Source of the DNA: Bellilinea sp040754815
GTDB taxonomy: Bacteria > Chloroflexota > Anaerolineae > Anaerolineales > Anaerolineaceae
Direction: 5' to 3'
Assembly (NCBI GenBank): GCA_040754815.1
Contig: JBFMBX010000003.1
Location: forward strand, 186,001-250,000
Length of the DNA: 64,000 nt
Position numbers and translations under genes: made by a program
In this document: in pieces, positions 42,465 through 47,943 of the stretch
Layout: every line of letters begins with the position of its first letter
Numbering within the stretch: the stretch's first letter is position 1
The notes under the pieces: model-generated
Seen by the model: the letters and a program-made list of their open reading frames with translations, nothing else
Told to the model about the DNA's origin: nothing
Databases searched by the model: none

Positions 42465-42719
42465 ATGTTCTATGTGATTGTCGCGCTATGGGCGATCGGC
42501 TGCGTCAGCTGCTGGTTGTTACGAAGGGTTCAGAAGAAAGTATTGACGGTCACCTGTGTTGCCGTGCCAGTTGCAGGGGCTTTGACTTCATGGATTTTAA
42601 TGCAGAGCCATGAAAGGGGAACGGCGATTACCATACTACTGCTCAGTGCCTACCTCTTTATAATTTTCATTTCGGCGTTGGTGACTTACCGAATGAATCG
42701 GCAGCACCCCACTACCTGA
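42465..42719 (+). CDS. Small three-helix membrane protein
   Basis: An 84-residue hydrophobic protein with about three membrane segments (YVIVALWAIGCVSCWLL; TVTCVAVPVAGALTSWIL; ITILLLSAYLFIIFISALV) and short basic connectors. GGGAGG six bases before the ATG supports a real gene. It is preceded by a strong inverted repeat in the leader. Nothing identifies its family. It stands alone between a terminator and a convergent exporter gene. Confidence 0.68.
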   Translation: MFYVIVALWAIGCVSCWLLRRVQKKVLTVTCVAVPVAGALTSWILMQSHERGTAITILLLSAYLFIIFISALVTYRMNRQHPTT

Positions 42720-42845
42720 TGGCTTTTTTCAGGTCAGGGCATTCCCTCGTTGAATGAAAGGGGAATATATATTTTTGTTCCATAAATCAATAGAAGACCA
42801 AGATCTTTCTTCCTAAAAAACCTCTTGTCCGAGAAACTCAAATTC

Positions 42846-43589
42846 CTAATGAATGAATATTGTGAATAATTTGTATGCCGTCATGATCACAATCAGGCTG
42901 CCAAACATTCGTTTCAAGCGTTGATTTGGAACAAAATTACTGGTAATTCGAGCACCGATAAATGACATGCCTGCACCAACAACCAACAGGATGATGGTCA
43001 GCGTTGGATCCCAGATTGCCGTTTTCAGGTGAGGGATAAGAGCCGAAAAGGACGGCGGGGTGACAGCAAAGGCATTGATACCTGCTGCGCGTTTAGGCTC
43101 AAACCCTACTAATATCAAGGTGGGAAGCAATAAAAAACCCGGTCCAACACCGAGAAAGCCGGCCAGCGCAGAGATTGGAATAGCCAGAATAACTGCCAGT
43201 TTGAAGTTCTCTTGCCCTTGTTCCCGTTTTTTGATGGGACGAAATAAATTAAAGGCCAGGAACATCACCGCGGCAAAATAAAGTACCAAAATCGCTGTTT
43301 GCGAAATATAGTGAGCCAGTATCGAACCCAGCGGTGCAGTAATGGTAGTAACGAATCCCAGAATGATGGCTTTTTTCCAATCTATTAATCCACTTCGAGC
43401 AAAACCAAAGGCTGAAAAAAGGGCTGTTAAGCCATTGAGCAATAAGGTCAACGGTTGGACCTGATGGACAATATCCCTCATGAAAAAAGAAAAAAACGGT
43501 AAAGCAGCGAACGCCACACCCAGCCCCAGCATTCCGCTAATCAAAGAGAGTAATGCCAAACCTGCTATCAGCCAAAGGCTTTCGTTCAT
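42846..43589 (-). CDS. TauE/SafE-family sulfite or sulfur-compound exporter
   Basis: A 247-residue membrane protein with about eight hydrophobic segments. LLSLISGMLGLGVAFAALPFF and ISALAGFLGVGPGFLLLPTLILVGFEPKRAAGINAFAV are the paired signature regions of the TauE/SafE family, which export sulfite, sulfoacetate or related anions. AGGAGG lies before the ATG. The gene is alone on the minus strand. A 10-6-10 palindrome in the divergent region 63 bases upstream suggests control by a repressor such as an ArsR-family sulfur sensor. Substrate is inferred at family level only. Confidence 0.88.
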   Translation of the reverse strand: MNESLWLIAGLALLSLISGMLGLGVAFAALPFFSFFMRDIVHQVQPLTLLLNGLTALFSAFGFARSGLIDWKKAIILGFVTTITAPLGSILAHYISQTAILVLYFAAVMFLAFNLFRPIKKREQGQENFKLAVILAIPISALAGFLGVGPGFLLLPTLILVGFEPKRAAGINAFAVTPPSFSALIPHLKTAIWDPTLTIILLVVGAGMSFIGARITSNFVPNQRLKRMFGSLIVIMTAYKLFTIFIH

Positions 43590-43651
43590 GAAAACCTCCT
43601 GAGAATTTCTTGAAAAGTGAACTGTTGGTTTGAGAAAATATGGATAATATT

Positions 43652-43677
43652 ATTATATTCAATATTATGAATATAAT
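43652..43677. promoter_or_regulatory. AT-rich palindromic operator candidate
   Basis: A perfect 10-6-10 inverted repeat: ATTATATTCA, ATATTA, TGAATATAAT. It resembles operators of ArsR-family repressors such as BigR and SqrR in composition and geometry. It lies upstream of the TauE/SafE gene and about 160 bases before the epimerase gene. No regulator gene is adjacent. Confidence 0.45.
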
Positions 43678-43837
43678 TTTATCTTCTCGAAAAAGGGTTT
43701 CAAGTGATTATTATCCGTAAAAATTAATTACATTAGTCATTCGAATAAAATTATCAATGCTTTGCACAATCAATGAGAAAAAAAGCTTTTCTGGTAAAAT
43801 GAAACCGAACATCAGAAAATTGATAGAGGAGTAATCC

Positions 43838-44878
43838 ATGAAGGTTTACATCACCGGAATCAGTGGTTTTTTAAGCATTAATTTAGTGCGCTATCTTCTT
43901 GAAAAAGGATACAAGGAGATTTCGGGTATTGATCTGGTGGATTTTGCTTATCCGGAGCGTGATCGAATCGAATTTTTACAGGGGGACATTCGCAATCGAG
44001 ATGATGTTCGTAAAAGCATGAAAGGCGCGGATATTGTCATTCACACAGCAGCAGCGTTACCTCTTTATCCCCCTGAAGAAATCTATTCCACCGATGTGGA
44101 AGGAACACGAATTGTCCTCCAGCAGGCACTGGAGTACGGTGTAAAGAGGTTTATTCACATTTCCAGTACGGCGGTTTATGGTGTTCCGGATCATCATCCT
44201 TTATATGAAACCGACCCCCTGATTGGTGTTGGTCCCTATGGGAAGGCAAAAATTCAGGCAGAGGAAGTTTGTCTTGAATATCGTCAAAAAGGAATGTGCG
44301 TCCCCATTTTGCGGCCCAAATCTTTTGTTGGCCCTGAACGTTTGGGGGTCTTTGCAATCTTTTACGAATGGGCAAGCGAGGGTAAAAACTTCCCGATGAT
44401 CGGGTCGGGGAACAACCGCTATCAACTCTTGGATGTAGAGGACCTGTGTGATGCCATTTATGCGTGCATGACATTGGACGAAGAACGGGTAAACGACACC
44501 TTCAACATCGGCGCAGCCGAATTTACCACAATGAAAGAAGATTATCAGGCGGTGCTGGATGAAGCCGGTTACGGAAAAAGAATTATTCCCTTTCCGGCAG
44601 GTCCTGTTGTGCTGGCTTTAAAGGTATTGGAATTATTGAAACTCTCACCATTGTATCCATGGATCTATGAGACGGCCTCGAAAGATTCTTTCGTTTCAAT
44701 CGAAAAAGCTCAAAAAATTTTAGGTTTTCAACCCAAGTATTCGAACAAAGAGGCTTTATTGCGAAATTATCGCTGGTACCTGGCCAATAAGGATACCTTT
44801 AAGGAGGGGGAAGCCGGTGTAACTCATCGCGTCCCCTGGAAGCAAAAGGCTCTAAAAATTGCCAAGGTTTTCTTCTAG
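43838..44878 (+). CDS. NAD-dependent epimerase/dehydratase (extended SDR)
   Basis: A 346-residue extended short-chain dehydrogenase. The cofactor motif is VYITGISGFLSINLVRYLLEKG (GxxGxxx variant), with LQGDIRNRDDVR, DIVIHTAAALP, the catalytic YxxxK in YGKAKIQAEEVCLEYR and a STAVYG strand before it. It acts on nucleotide-sugars or a related substrate. The glycine-rich motif GISGFLSIN departs from the usual GxxGFxG in its last glycine. The C-terminal part (VLALKVLELLKLSPLYPWIYETASKDSFVSIEKA) resembles sterol/anthocyanidin-type epimerases. GAGGAG before the ATG. Substrate unknown. Confidence 0.87.
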   Translation: MKVYITGISGFLSINLVRYLLEKGYKEISGIDLVDFAYPERDRIEFLQGDIRNRDDVRKSMKGADIVIHTAAALPLYPPEEIYSTDVEGTRIVLQQALEYGVKRFIHISSTAVYGVPDHHPLYETDPLIGVGPYGKAKIQAEEVCLEYRQKGMCVPILRPKSFVGPERLGVFAIFYEWASEGKNFPMIGSGNNRYQLLDVEDLCDAIYACMTLDEERVNDTFNIGAAEFTTMKEDYQAVLDEAGYGKRIIPFPAGPVVLALKVLELLKLSPLYPWIYETASKDSFVSIEKAQKILGFQPKYSNKEALLRNYRWYLANKDTFKEGEAGVTHRVPWKQKALKIAKVFF

Positions 44879-44896
44879 AGTATACTTTTGAAACGA

Positions 44897-44936
44897 GAAA
44901 ACGCCCTTGGTTTTTCGTTTCCGAGGGCGTTTTCTT
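44897..44936. terminator. Terminator between convergent genes
   Basis: GAAAACGCCCT (44897-44907) pairs with AGGGCGTTTTC (44924-44934), with TTTC on the right and an A-rich left arm, suitable for termination of the epimerase gene and, in reverse, of the MFS gene. Confidence 0.85.
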
Positions 44937-44947
44937 CTGGTTTTGCA

Positions 44948-46165
44948 TTATTTTGCTGCGGGTTTTTGGTTTTGAAATTTCAAAACAAAGGGAAAGACCA
45001 ATAAGGCAAGAACTTCAAGGGTTACGATGGCAATCAAGAGCCATATTCTACTCTGATCATAGAGGAATCCCAGGCATGCACCGCTGACGAACCAGGCAGC
45101 ACCATACACGGTATTGAAAATTCCATAAGCAAAGGCTCTTTTTCCACCCGGCGTAATATCGGCGATGGCAGCACGCATGACTGTTTCGTGAACTGCCATG
45201 ATAATGCCCCACAGGACGGCCGCGAGCATCGCTATGGTATATTGATCGGAGAAAGCCAGGAACGGCAGTGGTAAGGAAATCAAAGGTACAATCAATAAGG
45301 ATAATAAACCAATCTTATCGTAAGTTCTACCGATGATCAGAGCCGCCAGAGCATCTACTCCCATCGCAACACCGTAAAACACTGCAATTTGGGCTACAGG
45401 TACAATGCTCTGCGTGACCCAGTGATAAGAAATGATCTGGAAGTTTGCAAAACCAGCCACGCTTAAAAAGGTAAAGACAGAATAAAACCAGAATACTTGC
45501 GGTAGGGCGGAGTTGTTTTTGTTATTATCATTCTCCTTGGATGAGGATGAATTTTCTAATTCTTCGGGGTCAGGTATCCGTAACCTGGCCAGCAACAAGG
45601 CTACCAGGGTAAGTAAGGCGGGAATCCACAGAACACTAAAACCATCGCGATAACTTTGCCGCTGGGCGAAAACAATCGCAAATATCAATGGACCAATAAA
45701 AGCCCCGACTTGATCGAGTGCTTCGTGAATTCCAAATCCCCAGCCGCGTCCGATTTGATAACTGGCATGAGAAAGCATGGTGTCCTTTGCGGGTGAGCGT
45801 ATTGCCTTCCCAACTCGTTCCAGAATTAGAAAAACAGCGGCTATTTCCCATTTTCTGGTATAAGCCAGCAAAGGAATACTGAGTAAAAGCCCGTAACCCA
45901 CAAAGGTTGCCGCCCAATATGCTCGTGTGCGGGATGCAAGGTATCCGGATACCAGTCGCAAAGCATAACCCAAAAATTCACCTAAACCTGAAACGAAACC
46001 AATGCTGGTTGCACCAGCCCCTAAGAAGGCCAGATATGCTCCGCTAACGCCGCGGCCGGTTTCGTAGGTAACATCGCCAAAAGCACTCACCAAACCAAAC
46101 AGGAGGATAAATTGTATAGCCCTGCTGCGTAATTGTTGATTTTTGGGTAACGAATCTTTCGCCAT
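44948..46165 (-). CDS. MFS transporter
   Basis: A 405-residue major-facilitator protein with about 12 hydrophobic segments. ILLFGLVSAFGDVTYETGRGVSGAYLAFLGAG matches helix 1-2 of a group of uncharacterised MFS proteins; the loop RVGKAIRSPAKDTMLSHASYQIGRGWGFGIHEALDQVGAFIGPLI is the conserved motif between helices 4 and 5. A polar loop of about 30 residues joins the halves. ATG 46165 is chosen instead of the upstream in-frame start at 46213. Function may be drug or metabolite efflux; not determinable. Confidence 0.85.
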   Translation of the reverse strand: MAKDSLPKNQQLRSRAIQFILLFGLVSAFGDVTYETGRGVSGAYLAFLGAGATSIGFVSGLGEFLGYALRLVSGYLASRTRAYWAATFVGYGLLLSIPLLAYTRKWEIAAVFLILERVGKAIRSPAKDTMLSHASYQIGRGWGFGIHEALDQVGAFIGPLIFAIVFAQRQSYRDGFSVLWIPALLTLVALLLARLRIPDPEELENSSSSKENDNNKNNSALPQVFWFYSVFTFLSVAGFANFQIISYHWVTQSIVPVAQIAVFYGVAMGVDALAALIIGRTYDKIGLLSLLIVPLISLPLPFLAFSDQYTIAMLAAVLWGIIMAVHETVMRAAIADITPGGKRAFAYGIFNTVYGAAWFVSGACLGFLYDQSRIWLLIAIVTLEVLALLVFPFVLKFQNQKPAAK

Positions 46166-46227
46166 GTAAGCATTTCTCCCATTGGGTAAAATCAACTTCC
46201 TGAGCAAAGGCAATCAGGAAGGAAAAA

Positions 46228-46250
46228 CAAAAAGGCCGCAAAGCGGCCTT
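46228..46250 (-). terminator. Terminator after tRNA-Asp
   Basis: AAGGCCGC-AAA-GCGGCCTT (46232-46250). On the minus strand it is followed by TTTTGTTTTTCC. It lies just downstream of the tRNA-Asp 3' end. Confidence 0.88.
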
Positions 46251-46262
46251 ATGATGTGGTTG

Positions 46263-46338
46263 TGGCGGGAGCGACGGGATTCGAACCCGCGGTCTCGGCC
46301 TTGACAGGGCCGCATGTTAACCACTACACCACGCCCCC
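46263..46338 (-). tRNA. tRNA-Asp (GTC)
   Basis: A 76-base tRNA on the minus strand. Acceptor stem GGGGGCG pairs with CGCTCCC (one G-U pair); the T arm contains GGTTCGAATCC; the anticodon stem CGGCC/GGCCG encloses the loop CTGTCAA with anticodon GTC, decoding GAC/GAT. The D-arm TGGTGTAGTGGTTAACA is regular. CCA is encoded. A terminator follows 13 bases downstream. Confidence 0.96.
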
Positions 46339-46422
46339 ACGAACGCGCCAATATTATCATAAAGTCGCATCTCCGTCAAGAAAAAAGTGTTCTTAGAAAA
46401 TTTCCATCAAAGCACGAAAGAG

Positions 46423-46842
46423 TTACCCCGAAAAGTTATCCCAACTTTCGATTGTCTCGTTGTTCTTTATTTTCTCCAATAGATGGATCGCAAAAGCTCT
46501 AACCAGACTTGAGGGATGATGAGCAGCCTTTTCCAGAATTTCCAATTGTTCTGGGTGTTCAATTTTGGCCAGTGCTAACAAAACTGCTCGCAGGAAATAA
46601 TAGTCTTCAATTTCACTGGCAAGAATTTCCTTAAAGACGGGAACAGCCTCTTGAATTTTGAGATTACCCAAAATCTGAGCGGCAATTATGCGGCGTTCCG
46701 GTAGGATGTGATGGAGAGCATCTAAAAGTTTTTGATAATAGTCCTGGCGCGAAAATTCAATCAACGGATAACCGCAATAAGGACAGATTTCATCCTTCTC
46801 GTCAACAATTTGCCAGCAATCAGGACAGTAATAGGTGAGCAT
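46423..46842 (-). CDS. Zinc-ribbon plus HEAT-like repeat protein
   Basis: A 139-residue protein. An N-terminal zinc ribbon (Cys6, Cys9, Cys20, Cys23 in CPDCW and CPYCG) is followed by HEAT-like helical pairs (RIIAAQILGNLKIQEAVPVFKEIL; FLRAVLLALAKIEHPEQLEILEKAA; SLVRAFAIHLLEKI). The ATG at 46842 is chosen because the longer frame runs back into the preceding gene. It starts seven bases after that gene's stop, so the two are co-transcribed behind a fluoride riboswitch. HEAT pairs suggest a scaffold or protein-binding role. No enzyme motif and no known family member of fluoride resistance is recognised. Confidence 0.75.
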   Translation of the reverse strand: MLTYYCPDCWQIVDEKDEICPYCGYPLIEFSRQDYYQKLLDALHHILPERRIIAAQILGNLKIQEAVPVFKEILASEIEDYYFLRAVLLALAKIEHPEQLEILEKAAHHPSSLVRAFAIHLLEKIKNNETIESWDNFSG

Positions 46843-46849
46843 AAAATAC

Positions 46850-47329
46850 TCAGATAGTTTTTGAATTAGATCGGTTGAGTGTATTGACCAAATCCCCAAC
46901 AGTTTTAGAAAGCGTATTAATTTCCGTCTCCAGTTCCTGTGCAGTGGAATCGGGTAAACTCCCATAACCGGATAATGTTTTTGGACGTATATCTAGTAAA
47001 CCTGCCCAACACAGACTCAATTGCGCTGCAACCAAGCGGCTTTCTTTCTCTTTTACCGATTGCAAATGGTATCTTTCTTTGATTTCTTTGAATTTTTCAA
47101 GTAAAGAAAAAATTCGTTGTTCTATAACCGCTGAAATTTCTTCTGATATGTCCTTATCCTTTGCGTAGAATATCTCATTTTGATTGGTGTCGTGAAGAAG
47201 GTTTAGCACTTGACGCAACAGTTTTTCTAATGAGATCAAAGATGCAGTAAGGTAACGTTTTTGAGCTTCATTCAAGGGATTTATTCCCATTATGTTGACT
47301 TCGGGTAAGGTTTGTTTTAGTTCAGTCAT
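46850..47329 (-). CDS. Uncharacterised helical protein controlled by a fluoride riboswitch
   Basis: A 159-residue soluble protein without signal peptide or membrane helix. Predicted helices dominate: NEAQKRYLTASLISLEKLLRQVLNLLHD, ISAVIEQRIFSLLEKFKEIKERY and AQELETEINTLSKTVGDLVNTL, the last two with coiled-coil heptads. It contains one cysteine and no known catalytic motif. ATG 47329 has GAGGG upstream and lies only 17 bases beyond the riboswitch terminator, making it the direct target of the fluoride switch. Known targets (fluoride channel CrcB/Fluc, CLC-F antiporter, enolase, pyrophosphatase) do not resemble it. Function unknown. Confidence 0.75.
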   Translation of the reverse strand: MTELKQTLPEVNIMGINPLNEAQKRYLTASLISLEKLLRQVLNLLHDTNQNEIFYAKDKDISEEISAVIEQRIFSLLEKFKEIKERYHLQSVKEKESRLVAAQLSLCWAGLLDIRPKTLSGYGSLPDSTAQELETEINTLSKTVGDLVNTLNRSNSKTI

Positions 47330-47345
47330 TCTACCCTCGCGAACG

Positions 47346-47386
47346 AAAAAAAAATCCTCTGATGATTAATTGGGGATCATCAGAGG
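47346..47386 (-). terminator. Fluoride-riboswitch-controlled terminator
   Basis: On the minus strand CCTCTGATGAT (47386-47376) pairs perfectly with ATCATCAGAGG (47366-47356), followed by a run of nine T. The 5' arm is also the 3' end of the fluoride aptamer, so ligand binding should block it. It lies 17 bases before the ATG of the downstream gene. Confidence 0.92.
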
Positions 47387-47437
47387 CTATCAGCCTTTTC
47401 CGGCGGTTTGGTTCGTACCCAGCGGGCCTCATCGCTG
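47376..47437 (-). promoter_or_regulatory. Fluoride riboswitch (crcB motif)
   Basis: On the minus strand: CAGCG-ATGAGGCC-CGCTG hairpin, then AAACCGCC, GGAAAAGGCTGATAGCCTCTG. This matches the crcB motif: loop GAUGAGGCC, AAAC, GAAAAGGCUGAU(G/A)GCCUC, including the pseudoknot between GAGGC and GCCTC. A ten-base insert, GGTACGAACC, separates the first stem from AAAC. The 3' end doubles as the terminator's 5' arm, predicting fluoride-induced expression. Located 24 bases after the ndk stop. Recognised by motif; no ligand data. Confidence 0.88.
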
Positions 47438-47447
47438 TGATTGCAAA

Positions 47448-47456
47448 ATTATATCA
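47448..47456 (-). promoter_or_regulatory. Extended -10 promoter of the fluoride riboswitch
   Basis: On the minus strand TGATATAAT, an extended -10 element, without a recognisable -35. The expected start is around 47441, four or five bases before the aptamer's first stem. This gives the riboswitch its own promoter rather than read-through from ndk. Confidence 0.6.
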
Positions 47457-47460
47457 TAAA

Positions 47461-47916
47461 TCAATTGCTTCCTACGACCCACTGCTCATTGCTTTGCTTC
47501 CAATTAACAATTTCCTCTGGCTTGAACCATAAGGCAATTTCCATTTCTGCATTTTCCACGCTGTCGGATGCGTGGGTCAAATTTCGCCCAACCTCTAAAC
47601 CGAAATCGTGTCGGAGGGTGCCGGGTGCGGCCTCGGTGGGCCGGGTTGCACCCATTGTCTGACGGACCGCGGCCACTGCTTGCGGTCCTTCCCAAACCAT
47701 GGCCATTACCGGCGCTGAGCAAATGTAACGGATCAATCCATCGTAAAAAGGTTTGCCCTTGTGAATAGCATAATGCTGTTCAGCCAGATCGGTGGATACC
47801 TGCAAAAATTTTGCGGCAACCAGTTTCAACCCGCGCTGTTCAAGACGTTTGATGATTTCTCCAATTAAACCTCGCTGCACAGCATCAGGTTTCGCAAGTA
47901 CGAAGGTGCGTTCCAC
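47461..47916 (-). CDS. ndk: Nucleoside-diphosphate kinase
   Basis: A 151-residue NDK that balances NTP pools by transferring phosphate from ATP through phosphohistidine. MERTFVLAKPDAVQRGLIGEII is the canonical start; the phosphorylated histidine is His115 in NLTHASDS; KPFYDGLIRYICSAPVMAMVWEG and GATRPTEAAPGTLRHDFG are typical. The start is taken as GTG 47916, with GGAGG five bases upstream, not the upstream in-frame TTG 47928, whose sequence is that Shine-Dalgarno. Compared with most NDKs the motif H-G-S-D reads H-A-S-D. Complete length. Confidence 0.95.
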   Translation of the reverse strand: MERTFVLAKPDAVQRGLIGEIIKRLEQRGLKLVAAKFLQVSTDLAEQHYAIHKGKPFYDGLIRYICSAPVMAMVWEGPQAVAAVRQTMGATRPTEAAPGTLRHDFGLEVGRNLTHASDSVENAEMEIALWFKPEEIVNWKQSNEQWVVGSN

Positions 47917-47943
47917 AATGTCCTCCAATAATTGAATTTGATT

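Noticed and set aside
47401..47440. T-box or SAM riboswitch for the structured leader after ndk
   Set aside because: No T-box (GGGTGGTACC) or SAM core; sequence instead fits the crcB fluoride motif in order and spacing.
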